The notes: generated by a model from the sequence alone, not told the origin. A stretch of 64,000 nucleotides of DNA from Sporocytophaga sp. (GCF_017745095.1 NZ_JAGHZZ010000001.1:372001-436000); one strand, 5' to 3'; counted from the stretch's first letter, positions 1-9,840 are shown. Translations and numbers: made by a program.

Positions 1-119
1 AGTTATTGTGGAAATTTTCTACAAGTCAGTGATGGCGCAGGCTTTCCATTATGTTTGATTTTTCAAAGCAATAATTTTTTTGTAAATTCATTTCTTTATT
101 TCGATTTAAAGTTATTAGT

Positions 120-1838
120 ATGAATTACCGCACCATTTTTAAATTATTAAATTCAATAGTTTTGATTCTGATTTGTAATCTGAATAGTTATTCTCAAATA
201 AAAAATATAATAGTTCCAGAGGGTAAATACTTTATTGATAATTATAATAAAATTATCCTATGTACTGAAAAGATTTCATCTCTAGGTAACATAGATGAGG
301 CAGAAGAAATTAATATAGTATTTGATAAGAATTATAAAATTAAAGGTTCTCCAGATTTTTTCTCTTATTCTGAATCATATGATTTGGAGATTACAGATGA
401 GGGGCGTAGCCAATTTAAATTGTTCTTCACTCAGCTGCCTGTCTTCACTATTAATACGAAGGGTGAAGTAGTCGACGACCCAAAGGTTGGGGGCTATCTG
501 ACTTACTCAGATTCTACCGGGATTTTGCTTAAATCAGATATTGGAATTGAAATAAGAGGTAACTGGTCCCAGACTTTCCCAAAAAAGACATATGATCTTG
601 AATTTTGGGCAGATGAGACTGGTAAAGAAACGATAGACGCAAAATTCGGAAATCTGCGAAGTGATGATGACTGGGTTCTTGATGCATTATATAATGAGCC
701 TCTGAGAATTAATAGTTATACTGCACATAAACTTTGGTTGGATATTCATACGCTTTATTATGCAGGTAAAGCCCCCAAGGCTAAATCAGGAGCTGATGTT
801 TCATATGCAGAATTATTTCTAAATGGTAAATATCATGGTTTATACATGTTGTCTGAACAGATTGACAGAAAGCAATTGGATTTAAAGAAAACCATTGGTG
901 CCAAGGTGGAAGGAGAGTTAATTAAAGGAGATAACTGGGGTGATGCTGTTACTTTCATTAAGGCCAATCCTTTTGATAATAATTCTCAAACCTGGGATGG
1001 TTTTGAAATGAAATATCCTGATGAATTTATAAACTGGGAGAATATTCATGCATTCGTTGATTTTGTTGTAAACAGTAGGGATGAGGAATTCAAAAGCTCT
1101 ATTTTCAAGAGGTTTGCTATTGATAATGCCATAGACTATTTCATTTTTATAAATTTATTAGGGGCCTCTGATAACACAGGAAAGAATATTTTTATCTGTA
1201 AATATAAATCCGGTGAACCTTATTTTTATACTCCCTGGGACCTTGATGGTACTTATGGTACATTGTGGGATGGCTCCAGACAATATACAGCAACATTTGA
1301 ACTAACAAATGGATTGTACGAAAGGTTGTTCAAGCTCAATCCAAATCAATTTATTGAAAAATTAATTTCAAGATGGACTGAACTTCGTCTGTCTAAATTC
1401 AGCAATGTTTCATTAGCAGAGGGACTTGATAGGAGTTATAACTTATTGAAAGGCAATAATATTTACGAAAGAGAAGGGATTGTATGGAAGGAGTATAAGT
1501 TTTCAATAAACGATTCTACTTTTATGAAATCCTGGATCAATACCCGACTCCAATTCATGGATGGATATGTCTCTACATTAACAGGCGCTATTGAGACATC
1601 TATAAAAAATTCATCTGTTGTCAGTACCATTTATCCGATTCCAGCTTCTGACTTCATTACAATCGATTTTAATGGACTTGATGGTACAGAGTTTTTAATA
1701 GTTAATCTTCAAGGTGTTGTTCAAAAGAAGGGGCAATTGGATGCAGGAAAAAATCTTTTTAAAACAACCGATTTTGAAAATGGGATTTATTTTGTCGTAA
1801 TAGGCAATACCTTTCAAAAGATTTCCATAATTAAATAG
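120..1838 (+). CDS. Secreted CotH-like kinase with T9SS sorting domain
   Basis: A 572-residue protein. Residues 1-26 are a signal peptide ending near SYSQ. The central part (about 130-450) resembles the CotH kinase fold: a RGN/PKKTY-like segment near 147-157, a segment with DNTGKNIF, and then PWDLDGTYG, which fits the CotH metal-binding D-x-D motif. The last ~75 residues (from IYPIPASDF, ending KISIIK) form a type A T9SS C-terminal sorting domain, so the protein should reach the cell surface or medium. CotH proteins are atypical kinases that phosphorylate spore-coat proteins in Bacillus; the substrate here is unknown. The first ATG is used; there is no strong ribosome site, which is normal for Bacteroidota. 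The next gene follows on the same strand after about 100 bases. Confidence 0.8.
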   Translation: MNYRTIFKLLNSIVLILICNLNSYSQIKNIIVPEGKYFIDNYNKIILCTEKISSLGNIDEAEEINIVFDKNYKIKGSPDFFSYSESYDLEITDEGRSQFKLFFTQLPVFTINTKGEVVDDPKVGGYLTYSDSTGILLKSDIGIEIRGNWSQTFPKKTYDLEFWADETGKETIDAKFGNLRSDDDWVLDALYNEPLRINSYTAHKLWLDIHTLYYAGKAPKAKSGADVSYAELFLNGKYHGLYMLSEQIDRKQLDLKKTIGAKVEGELIKGDNWGDAVTFIKANPFDNNSQTWDGFEMKYPDEFINWENIHAFVDFVVNSRDEEFKSSIFKRFAIDNAIDYFIFINLLGASDNTGKNIFICKYKSGEPYFYTPWDLDGTYGTLWDGSRQYTATFELTNGLYERLFKLNPNQFIEKLISRWTELRLSKFSNVSLAEGLDRSYNLLKGNNIYEREGIVWKEYKFSINDSTFMKSWINTRLQFMDGYVSTLTGAIETSIKNSSVVSTIYPIPASDFITIDFNGLDGTEFLIVNLQGVVQKKGQLDAGKNLFKTTDFENGIYFVVIGNTFQKISIIK

Positions 1839-1935
1839 TAGGTTAAATTTAATATTTTAGAGGATAGACTGATAAGATTTGTTGCCATCTATCCTTTTTT
1901 ATTTTTTTGTTAAAATATTTTTTACTAATTGTTAT

Positions 1936-3330
1936 ATGAAATTTTTTACAACACTCTGCTTATTCATTTGCCTTTCATCAATTAAACTTGTTGCACAGGA
2001 TTATACCCCTTTGCGAAAAGGTTTAACCTATCAATACGCAACAGCAAATCGTGATACACTTATCACTCTTAGAGTTGATTCAGTTTATGCTCTTGGCTCA
2101 GATTCTATATTCGAGTTGGATAAGAAGTATTTTGGAATTAATAGTAGTATTAATGGACCATTGCAATGGGAAAATAAAACTACCAATATAGTTGGGAAAA
2201 GAATAATTAAATCTCCTAAGGGCGTTTATTCATTCATCACATCTAGTGATACCTTGTTGTTGATGACGACTTCGCCAATAAATACTTCCTGGTTTTTTTC
2301 CAAAAAGAGAAATCTTCAAGCAACTGTCCTTTCCAAAACTTATGAAAGTATACTTGGGGTTATGGACTCTATAGTTACTATTGGGCTAAGTAACGGAAAG
2401 GAAATAAAGATATCAAAGTCCTTAGGTCTTGTTAGTACAAACACCTCGTTTGAATATATATTGCCAGATCATATATATGAAGATGCATGCGTTAATTTCA
2501 CTTCATACAAATTGGATGCTATAAAAGAATTGAAATTGGGTTCTTATTTTGTCACCCTTGAAAATATATACAATTTCGAAGTTGGAGATAAATGGGGGCA
2601 GTTGGAAGAATCTGCATTATACCCTAGGCCATTATTCTTTCCAAGGAATAAGATTTATTATGAAGTTATCAGCAAGGAGTTAATCGAAGGGACTTCGTCG
2701 TATGATTTTAAAATCCGAAGGGTCATAAGTAATTACTACAAAGAAGTTTCTGTTGATACTTTATCTTTAGAACAATACAGGAGGGAGACATATGATTATA
2801 ATTCTGAAATATTAGACCGCCTTACTTATAATGTGGGGCTTGATGCGAAGCGAAATGATAATTTTATAACTTATATTGAGCATGACTCACTGAAAGTTCA
2901 ATCCATTATAAATTTTGAGAGCGCTTTTTACCATGTGTATTCTCCGGGCATTGGACTTATTTCATATTACGATGTAAATTGGGGTGGCGGGCCGAATGAA
3001 TATAAAATGACAACAGTCTGTTATACGAAGGGAGATAAAACTTTTGGAAATTGTGAAGAGTGGCTAGCTATTATTCTTGATACTAAACCAGCAATGATTG
3101 AGTCTAAAGTAGGGATATTGCCTAATCCAGCTTCAGAGTATATTAATATTGAATATGCTAAAGGTGCGGATTATGAGCTTATCGATTGTTATGGCTCAGC
3201 GGTCTTTAACGGAAGAATTAACAGTGATCAAGAAGTAATTTCAGTTAATAGCCTTGAAGAAGGCCTTTATTATTTGAAATTAGAAACAGTCGAGTCTTCA
3301 ATTGTCAGGAAAATAATTGTTCGTCATTAA
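1936..3330 (+). CDS. Secreted protein with T9SS type A sorting domain, function unknown
   Basis: The reading frame is open from a TTG at 1879, but the ATG at 1936 is preferred because it puts a clean signal peptide (MKFFTTLCLF..., cleavage near VAQD) at the N-terminus. The mature ~445 residues have no domain I recognise and look beta-rich. The last ~75 residues, from GILPNPASEYINI to the VRKIIV terminus, are a typical type A T9SS sorting domain, so surface display or secretion is expected. The stop codon overlaps the stop of the convergent regulator gene by four bases inside a palindromic TTAA. Confidence 0.75.
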   Translation: MKFFTTLCLFICLSSIKLVAQDYTPLRKGLTYQYATANRDTLITLRVDSVYALGSDSIFELDKKYFGINSSINGPLQWENKTTNIVGKRIIKSPKGVYSFITSSDTLLLMTTSPINTSWFFSKKRNLQATVLSKTYESILGVMDSIVTIGLSNGKEIKISKSLGLVSTNTSFEYILPDHIYEDACVNFTSYKLDAIKELKLGSYFVTLENIYNFEVGDKWGQLEESALYPRPLFFPRNKIYYEVISKELIEGTSSYDFKIRRVISNYYKEVSVDTLSLEQYRRETYDYNSEILDRLTYNVGLDAKRNDNFITYIEHDSLKVQSIINFESAFYHVYSPGIGLISYYDVNWGGGPNEYKMTTVCYTKGDKTFGNCEEWLAIILDTKPAMIESKVGILPNPASEYINIEYAKGADYELIDCYGSAVFNGRINSDQEVISVNSLEEGLYYLKLETVESSIVRKIIVRH

Positions 3331-4322
3331 TTTAATTCATTAAGATTCATAGAATATTCTTTATTGTATTTGGCTCTATACTGTATAGGTGACATACCTG
3401 TATACTTTTTAAATGTCATTCTGAATGCTTTAGGATCTGAATAACCTACGCCATACATAACCTCATTAACATTATTTGCAGTTGTTTCGAGGTTTTGTTT
3501 GGCGGCTTCTATTCTTACTCGTTGTACATATTCTATGATAGTATTGGATGTTGCTTTTTTAAATCTACGTTCAAGGTTTCTTCTGCCTATAGCAAATTTT
3601 AACGCAATCTGATCCACTGAATACTTCTCTCCTGGATTGCTTTCTATCAGTTCCTGAGCTTTTTTAACAATTAAATCTTCATGATCTTTTTGACCATTAA
3701 ATATTATAAATGGCGACTGGCTGCGACGTTCAATATCTATCTGAAATGCTCTTGCCATGAACAGCGCAATGTCTCTTCCTGCATATTTTTCAACTAGATA
3801 AAGTATGAGGTTTAAATATGAAAAGGCACCGCCACTTGAATATATACCATTTTCATCAGTAATAATTTTATCTTCTACAAGACGTACATCAGGAAACATC
3901 TTTTTGAATTCATTTGCTGAAAGCCAATGAGTGGCACAACTTTTACCTTTTAAAAGTCCTGTCGAAGCCAGCAAAAATGCGCCGACACAAAGGCTTGCGA
4001 CTTCTGCACCTTTATGATAATGCTCTGTTACCCAGTCATAATAATCCCTGTTCAATTCAATTATTGATTTTATATCTCCATCAATTGCGGGAATAATGAT
4101 AAGATCTGTTTTGCTTATCTCGCTAATCAGTTTGTCAGGATGAATTTTGTACAAATCATTTGTAATAGAGACTTCTTTTGTAAGGCCAGTAAGTTTTATT
4201 TCAAACATGGGCTCTTTCCCAAGACGTATAAGGTGTTTATTTACTTCAGAGAACACCTGACGTGGACCCTCGATGCTGCCTAAAACTGCGCCTATTGGTA
4301 CCAGAATAGAAATCTTTTTCAT
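3327..4322 (-). CDS. GlxA-family AraC-type transcriptional regulator
   Basis: About 331 residues from the ATG at 4322 (MKKISILVPIG); a longer frame to 4364 adds an unlikely 14-residue leader. The N-terminal ~200 residues are a DJ-1/PfpI (class I glutamine amidotransferase-like) domain, with the nucleophile-elbow region ASLCVGAFLLASTGLL. The C-terminal ~100 residues are an AraC double helix-turn-helix, with the signature GVGYSDPKAFRMTFKKYTGMSP. GlxA-type regulators sense small metabolites or stress and usually act on nearby genes. The divergent neighbour is a PhnB/VOC protein at 4542, a possible target; this is inference. Confidence 0.9.
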   Translation of the reverse strand: MKKISILVPIGAVLGSIEGPRQVFSEVNKHLIRLGKEPMFEIKLTGLTKEVSITNDLYKIHPDKLISEISKTDLIIIPAIDGDIKSIIELNRDYYDWVTEHYHKGAEVASLCVGAFLLASTGLLKGKSCATHWLSANEFKKMFPDVRLVEDKIITDENGIYSSGGAFSYLNLILYLVEKYAGRDIALFMARAFQIDIERRSQSPFIIFNGQKDHEDLIVKKAQELIESNPGEKYSVDQIALKFAIGRRNLERRFKKATSNTIIEYVQRVRIEAAKQNLETTANNVNEVMYGVGYSDPKAFRMTFKKYTGMSPIQYRAKYNKEYSMNLNELN

Positions 4323-4541
4323 TGTATAAAAGTAAACGATTTGATTGTCGCAATCTACCCCCAAAATAGTCGCATTTTCAGGGTATTAGACTGGTGTTGG
4401 AATCTTTAATTTTGTTTCCTAATAATAGTTGTCAGAAGAAGTTGACGAATGAAAACAAGTTGTCTGATTTCTTCTTTATAGTAGATATGATTTTTTAAAT
4501 GTGTTTGAATAAATATTTTCCAAACTAAATAATTAATAGAA

Positions 4542-5036
4542 ATGAGTGTAGTTAATAGAATCATTCCGTGTCTCTGGTTTGATGACCAGGCTGAAGAGGC
4601 TGCTAAGTTTTATACTTCAATATTTAAAAATTCTAGAATTACCAAAACCTCGTATTATGGTGAAGAAGGCTATGAGTTTCATAAGAAAAAGTCCGGTACT
4701 GTTATGGTTGTAACCTTTGAAATTGAAGGGCAACAATATAATGCCTTAAATGGTGGACCTCAGTTTAAATTTTCAGAAGCTGTTTCATTACAGGTGATGT
4801 GCGACAACCAGGCTGAAATAGATTATTATTGGGAAAAGCTGACTCAAGGTGGAGAAGAAGGGCCTTGTGGCTGGCTAAAGGATAAGTTCGGCTTCTCTTG
4901 GCAGGTTATACCTCTGATTTTGGAGGAAATGCTTTTAGATCCTGATATAAATAAAAGAGAAAGAGTTATGAAAGCTTATCTGCAGATGAAGAAGTATGAT
5001 ATAAGTTTGCTTAAGAAGGCGTTTGAGGGCAGATAA
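4542..5036 (+). CDS. PhnB-like VOC superfamily protein
   Basis: A 164-residue protein of the PhnB/3-demethylubiquinone-methyltransferase-like branch of the vicinal oxygen chelate fold. The N-terminal CLWFDDQAEEAAKFYTSIF, the central ALNGGPQFKFSEAVSLQV and GWLKDKFGFSWQVIP are the family's conserved blocks. Despite the database name these proteins are not demonstrated methyltransferases, and the substrate is unknown. It is divergent from the GlxA-type regulator with about 220 bases between them, so control by that regulator is plausible but untested. Confidence 0.85.
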   Translation: MSVVNRIIPCLWFDDQAEEAAKFYTSIFKNSRITKTSYYGEEGYEFHKKKSGTVMVVTFEIEGQQYNALNGGPQFKFSEAVSLQVMCDNQAEIDYYWEKLTQGGEEGPCGWLKDKFGFSWQVIPLILEEMLLDPDINKRERVMKAYLQMKKYDISLLKKAFEGR

Positions 5037-5267
5037 AAGACTAATTTTCATGATCAGAATCAGTTTGTTAACTTTTTTATAAAATTTTGATCATGGAGAT
5101 ACGTCCAATTTAACAAAAGCAGATTACTCAAATTTTATTATCTATTCTTTGAAAATGCAATCGAGGAACATCTGCATTTTTACTCCTATTTACTCGTGAT
5201 ATAAAATTTATATAGTATCTTCGGTAATAGCTAGTGGTATTAAATGAAGATACCACCATATGAATAA

Positions 5268-5639
5268 ATGAATATCCTGGAAAGAATTTCGCTGTTATCT
5301 GAAACAAAAAGGTGGTGGCTATCCATTGCATCTACATTGCTTGTTAATTGTGGATTATATGTCCTATTGATTTATTTTGGTCACCTTTTCGGAATCGCGG
5401 TCTTTGGTTTGGTGCCCTTAACCACTGGGTTAATGGCAACCTGGCTTTATGGTTTTTCAAGAGACATTTCTAGGCTTTCGTCTATAGGAATTTCTTTTAC
5501 TACTTTGATATTTTTGATTTGTCTACTAGTTTTCGCGGGAGCCTTAACAACACAATATTTGTTGTTTATGGTGTTGGTTTCTTTTAACCTTTGCTGGATT
5601 GGTAGTACTATCGGACGAATGATGATTAAAAAAATATAG
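5268..5639 (+). CDS. Small four-helix membrane protein, unknown function
   Basis: A 123-residue protein with four probable membrane helices at about residues 18-38, 43-63, 70-92 and 96-116, a short N-terminal cytoplasmic stretch and a basic C-terminus (RMMIKKI). I do not recognise a family. It starts at the ATG 5268 and stands alone between the VOC gene and the YceI lipoprotein gene. The composition is that of a real membrane protein rather than a shadow frame. Confidence 0.5.
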   Translation: MNILERISLLSETKRWWLSIASTLLVNCGLYVLLIYFGHLFGIAVFGLVPLTTGLMATWLYGFSRDISRLSSIGISFTTLIFLICLLVFAGALTTQYLLFMVLVSFNLCWIGSTIGRMMIKKI

Positions 5640-5711
5640 GTACGATTTCGGTTTTCATTCAAACATTTTCAGCACTTGGTAGTTGTGTTGTTCAACAAAA
5701 AAATGACACAA

Positions 5712-6380
5712 ATGATGAAACAAGCACATTTAAAACTACTTTTTATCTTTTCTCTTGTATTGCTCTTTGCCTGCGAAAATAAGAAACAAGAAGCTGGAAC
5801 GACCGATACTACTGCCGGGACTGCGTCCGGAGAACATGCTGCTACAGAAGGTGAAGCTGTTTATAAAGTTGATACTGCACAGAGTACTATAAAATGGACA
5901 GGTAAAAAAGTTACAGGAAAGCATAATGGTTCTATCAAAATTCAAAGTGGTGAATTAAAGGTCGTGAATAATGTTGTGACAGGTGGAACCATCACAATTG
6001 ATATGAAATCAATAGTGAATGAGGATTTGACTGATAAAGAAAGCAATCAGAAACTGATCGGACATTTGAAATCTCCAGATTTCTTTGATGTGGAAAAGCA
6101 CCCGACAGCTACTTTTGAAATAGTTAGATTAGATGCCGGTAAAGCTGAGAAAGAAGAGATTCTTACGGGAAAGCTTACTTTAAAAGGGAAGACAGATGAA
6201 ATCAGTGTGCCTGTTAAAATTACGCATCATGAAAATGAGTTAAAGGCAAAAGGAACTGCCGTAATTGACAGAACTAAATGGGATATTCGTTACGGTTCAG
6301 GCAAATTTTTTGAAAACCTTGGGGATAAGGCTATTTATGATGAGGTGGACATTGAGTTTGACTTAGTGGCAGCCAAATAG
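5712..6380 (+). CDS. YceI-family lipoprotein
   Basis: The frame opens at a TTG (5676), but the ATG pair at 5712/5715 gives a proper lipoprotein signal (MMKQAHLK... LLFAC, acylated Cys at residue 21) and is chosen; ATG 5703 is an alternative. After a Thr/Gly-rich linker the YceI lipocalin-like beta-barrel begins at VDTAQSTIKWTGKKVTGKH and runs to the end, with the usual ATFEI and GTAVIDRTKWDIRYGSG blocks. YceI proteins bind polyisoprenoid-type lipids in the periplasm or at the membrane. A terminator follows directly. Confidence 0.85.
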   Translation: MMKQAHLKLLFIFSLVLLFACENKKQEAGTTDTTAGTASGEHAATEGEAVYKVDTAQSTIKWTGKKVTGKHNGSIKIQSGELKVVNNVVTGGTITIDMKSIVNEDLTDKESNQKLIGHLKSPDFFDVEKHPTATFEIVRLDAGKAEKEEILTGKLTLKGKTDEISVPVKITHHENELKAKGTAVIDRTKWDIRYGSGKFFENLGDKAIYDEVDIEFDLVAAK

Positions 6381-6406
6381 TTTTCTGTTAAAATATTTAT
6401 TCTTAC

Positions 6407-6435
6407 AATCCCCAGATTTCCCTGGGGATTTTTCA
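6407..6435 (+). terminator. Rho-independent terminator after the YceI gene
   Basis: A 9-bp perfect stem (AATCCCCAG / CTGGGGATT) closes a 6-base loop and is followed by a T-rich run. It lies 27 bases after the YceI stop codon. Confidence 0.8.
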
Positions 6436-6531
6436 TTTATAGTCGCATCATCATTTTTAGGCCTCAAAACATAAGCCAATTTCACCAGTTACTTTTGCTT
6501 AATCAAATTTTAATCTTTAATAATTTAAGCT

Positions 6532-7587
6532 ATGAGAATGAATTTTACTCCGTTTAAAAAAGTGATTTTTGCATTTGCGGCCCTTCTGATTTCTGGAGGG
6601 AGTGTGTTTGCTCAATTGTCTACGGCATTGGTTCAAGTAATTCACAATGCTGCGGATCCTGAGCTTCTTACAGTTGATGTTTATGTTAATGATATACTCT
6701 GGGCTGACAATGTTCAGTTTAGGCAGGCAAGCGAATTTGAGACTGTACCGGCCGATATAGCCACTAAAATTGATGTAGCGCCTGCATCAAGCACAAGTTC
6801 CGCTGATGCGTTTTATACAACAACTGTTACGCTGGCAGGTGGAACCAAAAATATTATTATGGCTACTGGAGTAGTAGGAACCGGTTTTGCGCCAAATCCT
6901 GAAGGGGAAGACATTGCATTTAATCTAAAAACTTTTGATGCCGCCAAAGATGTCGCCAATGATCCATCAACGGTTGAAGTGAACTTCTGGCACGGCGCCA
7001 CGGATGCGCCTGTATTGAATGTAGTAGCAGATACTGAGGATACTTTAGTGAAAAATATTGGATATAATCTTTTTGCAAATTATGATGCGTTGACTCCTGC
7101 CATCCACAACCTTTATATAACAAACTCCTTCAATAAAGAGGATACATTAGGAGCCTTTACTGCAGATCTTACAGGTTATGCAGGACAGGGTATTCTGATA
7201 TTCGCTAGTGGCTTTCTGGATCCATCGCAAAACAATGATGGCCCAGCATTTGGTTTATTTGCAGCGTTACCTGACGGAGATGTAGTTGCTCTTGGTAATA
7301 TTCTTGCAAGTGTTAAAGCTTCAGGGACGCCTTTTCAAAAGCTGTTGGCTTATCCTGTGCCATCCACAGATCAACTCACAATTGAAATCGAAAATGATAC
7401 TCCTGGTATGGCTGAGATAGAGCTGGTGAATATGTATGGTAGTGTTGTACAGCCATCTTTTGTTTATCTGACTTCTGGCAAAAACATACTGAATGTGGAT
7501 TTAAGCAATGTTACTTCGGGTCAGTATCTAGTTAAGATAGTTGGCAAAACAAGAACAGGAACAGCGCGCTGTGCTGTAATTAAATAA
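6532..7587 (+). CDS. DUF4397 protein with T9SS sorting domain
   Basis: A 351-residue protein with a signal peptide (about 1-27, cleavage after VFAQ). Two DUF4397 units follow: the first begins LVQVIHNAADPELLTVDVYVN, the second has the related VNFWHGATDAPVLNVVAD. This beta-sandwich repeat is common in secreted bacterial proteins. The last ~80 residues, beginning LAYPVPSTDQLTIEI and ending ARCAVIK, match a type A T9SS sorting domain. It is probably surface-anchored or secreted; no activity can be assigned. Its own terminator follows. Confidence 0.85.
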   Translation: MRMNFTPFKKVIFAFAALLISGGSVFAQLSTALVQVIHNAADPELLTVDVYVNDILWADNVQFRQASEFETVPADIATKIDVAPASSTSSADAFYTTTVTLAGGTKNIIMATGVVGTGFAPNPEGEDIAFNLKTFDAAKDVANDPSTVEVNFWHGATDAPVLNVVADTEDTLVKNIGYNLFANYDALTPAIHNLYITNSFNKEDTLGAFTADLTGYAGQGILIFASGFLDPSQNNDGPAFGLFAALPDGDVVALGNILASVKASGTPFQKLLAYPVPSTDQLTIEIENDTPGMAEIELVNMYGSVVQPSFVYLTSGKNILNVDLSNVTSGQYLVKIVGKTRTGTARCAVIK

Positions 7588-7608
7588 TCAAGAAGTAATC
7601 TTTGTCAT

Positions 7609-7647
7609 AAGGAGACTGTGATTCGCAGCCTCCTTTTTTATTTTTTC
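7609..7647 (+). terminator. Rho-independent terminator after the DUF4397 gene
   Basis: An imperfect stem AAGGAG-A-CTG / CAG-C-CTCCTT with one mismatch is followed by a long T run (TTTTTTATTTTTT). Confidence 0.75.
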
Positions 7648-7713
7648 ATTCTGGAAATTCTGAAGCTAGCCATTACTTAAATTATTATTTTTATTTCAAT
7701 ATTATTGAAAGCG

Positions 7714-8757
7714 ATGATTCTTAAAATTTCTCTTTTGTTTGTTGCAACCATTATTGCCTTCTGGTTAAGTGCTATTTGTGGTGGAGGAGCTAGTCTCGTT
7801 CTGATTCCGATTTTAAACTTGCTTTTACCTACTTCTGTGGTTCCATTTTCACTTACAATCGGTACGTTCACAAGTTCTGCATCTCGATTAGCTGTATTTT
7901 GGAAAAAAATTAACTGGAAGATTTTTATTTGGTTTGTGCCATTTTCAATTCCGTCGGTCTGGCTGGGCGCTTATCTTATAAAATTCGCGAATCCTCTTTA
8001 TCTGCAACTTATTGTGGCTGTGTTATTAGTAGCAAACCTTCCTCAATTGTTTGTTTCCAAAGGAAAAATGAAGGAGGAGCAAAAGCCCTATCCTCCGTAT
8101 GTTCTGGCTATTGTAGGTTTTCTTGCTGGTTTTGTGTCAGGAATTACGGGGTCTATAGGTTTGTTGTTCAATAGATTTTATTTAAAGTATGGCTTGACAA
8201 AAGAAGAAATAGTAGCAACCAGAGCAGCGAATGAGATTTTTCTTCATATGATGAAATTGGTGATTTATATTCTGTTAGGCCTGTATTCGGAGTTAGCCTT
8301 ATATCTCGGCCTTACAATTGCAGCAGCCTCCATTGTTTCTTCCGTTTCAGTTAAATATATCCTGCCTTTTATAAGTGAATTTCTGTTCAGAAAGATAGGG
8401 TATGGTGTAATGGTCTTGTCAGGTGTTATACTGTTAATAGGAACATCAACTGATATCATCCAGACTGATAAATTAAATTTGACTTCCAATAAGAAGGGCA
8501 GGAAATATGAAACAGAGGTTAGCTGGAGAGATACTCAGTTTGTGTTGGAATATTCTTTTAACGGAAGTTTTGAAGTCGAGCGTCCTATTAAGTATGAAGA
8601 GCTGCCAATCCATTTAAAAAGAGAGTATGATTTATTAATTGAAAAATACGATTATATAAAATTGGAAAAAGTATTCAAGTTCAGGGAGGCTGCCAGTTAT
8701 GAATTTTATGCATTTAAAGATGGTGAATTGACCAAAATGGAATTTGATGAAATTTAA
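7714..8757 (+). CDS. TauE/SafE-family membrane permease with C-terminal soluble extension
   Basis: The ATG at 7714 is preferred to the TTG at 7705. The first ~255 residues have the hydrophobic pattern of a TauE/SafE (DUF81) sulfite/organic anion exporter: about eight membrane helices, the N-terminal AICGGGASLVLIPILN motif and the repeated half-motif GFLAGFVSGITGSIGLL. The last ~95 residues, from about SNKKGRKYETEVSW, are hydrophilic and resemble no part of typical family members, which usually end after the last helix at about 250-260 residues. The substrate cannot be told from sequence. It has no obvious operon partner. Confidence 0.8.
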   Translation: MILKISLLFVATIIAFWLSAICGGGASLVLIPILNLLLPTSVVPFSLTIGTFTSSASRLAVFWKKINWKIFIWFVPFSIPSVWLGAYLIKFANPLYLQLIVAVLLVANLPQLFVSKGKMKEEQKPYPPYVLAIVGFLAGFVSGITGSIGLLFNRFYLKYGLTKEEIVATRAANEIFLHMMKLVIYILLGLYSELALYLGLTIAAASIVSSVSVKYILPFISEFLFRKIGYGVMVLSGVILLIGTSTDIIQTDKLNLTSNKKGRKYETEVSWRDTQFVLEYSFNGSFEVERPIKYEELPIHLKREYDLLIEKYDYIKLEKVFKFREAASYEFYAFKDGELTKMEFDEI

Positions 8758-8831
8758 GGTTCGAGGTTTAATTAGTTTTAGTTTACTAAAAATTAAATTT
8801 GCAATGATGAGTTTAGAAGAAGTATAAAGTT

Positions 8832-9422
8832 ATGAAAGTGATAAATTGGATTATGAAGAATGCTGTATGTTTATTGTGTATCTCCTTTATGCTCGTTTTT
8901 AATGCTTGCAAGAATACTGAAGATTGTCAAGGGTATGATCCTAATAGTACTGGGAATATTTTTATTCCTGATTTAAAAGTCAAACAATATATTTATTATA
9001 CAACAGGCAATCTACCTGATACCTTGAAATATCAGGTCAATTCAAATGATAAAAGGAATGCCTGGAAAGAAAGCACAGGAATAGGGACTGGTGGTGGGTG
9101 CGATCCAAATTGGACAGTGGATTTATTTAATTTAAGTGATCCTAGGAGTTATCTCCCCCACTGCCCCATTATTTACCAAAGCTATTCTCATTGTTGTTAT
9201 GGGACCGATTTTGAGATCTGTGATGGATTTGATCAGTTTGATAGAAGCGGGAATTCCAGGTTTTATGAAACCATAACTTTGAATGGTAAGGAATATAAAG
9301 AAGTTACTACTTTCTGGAAAAATGATTCTTCCAATGTAGAGGTTAAAAGGATATATCTGCAAAAAAGTAAAGGCATTGTAGCTTTTGAAACCTCGGAAAA
9401 TATTTGGTCTCTTGTTGAATAG
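8832..9422 (+). CDS. Cysteine-rich lipoprotein, unknown function
   Basis: A 196-residue protein. The N-terminus has a hydrophobic stretch ending in VFNACKN, a lipobox with Cys26 as the likely lipidated residue. The mature part has several cysteines (for example HCPIIYQSYSHCCYG and FEICDGF), suggesting disulfides in the periplasm or at the surface. No family is recognised. It is followed by the long AT-rich gap before the urea operon. Confidence 0.6.
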   Translation: MKVINWIMKNAVCLLCISFMLVFNACKNTEDCQGYDPNSTGNIFIPDLKVKQYIYYTTGNLPDTLKYQVNSNDKRNAWKESTGIGTGGGCDPNWTVDLFNLSDPRSYLPHCPIIYQSYSHCCYGTDFEICDGFDQFDRSGNSRFYETITLNGKEYKEVTTFWKNDSSNVEVKRIYLQKSKGIVAFETSENIWSLVE

Positions 9423-9830
9423 TTTTTGGGAATTGCCTGGTTTTTAATTTTTGGCTTTATGGGTAAATGTTTTGTGGGGAGCTAGTTGAAAGTTTTTTAT
9501 GCTATCCACTTTATACTTAATTTCTAAACCAATTCATTAAGCCTACAATTAGAATCCTATTCCGCTTATCCTCATAAGAAGAATAGGGTCATAATTTTAA
9601 TATGACATTTTTTGAATTAAGCTTGGATAGTTCCGTTTCTTCTTTTTGAGTTTATACCTATGTTAATATTTTTAGGAATTCGAATTAATTTTTTTAAACC
9701 AACCTCATAATTATAGCAAAGAATCGCATTTTAATATCTTTATTTGATTTTACTATATAAATATTGAGCTATTTTGTCATAATTGTATTAGATATTTATT
9801 TTTTGATATTAAATTTTATCTTTTTTTATA

Positions 9831-9840
9831 AACGTAAGTA
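9831..9840 (+). promoter_or_regulatory. Distal copy of the TACGTAAGTA-like element
   Basis: AACGTAAGTA matches nine of ten bases of the two copies nearer the porin gene. It lies about 165 bases upstream of the middle copy. Confidence 0.35.

Noticed and set aside
2-58. Possible tail of an upstream gene at the left edge (18 codons open to a TGA)
   Set aside because: Too short to tell from chance; other frames are equally open and no motif is seen.
7929-8174. 81-codon plus-strand frame inside the TauE/SafE gene
   Set aside because: Out-of-frame shadow of a gene with clear membrane-protein motifs.
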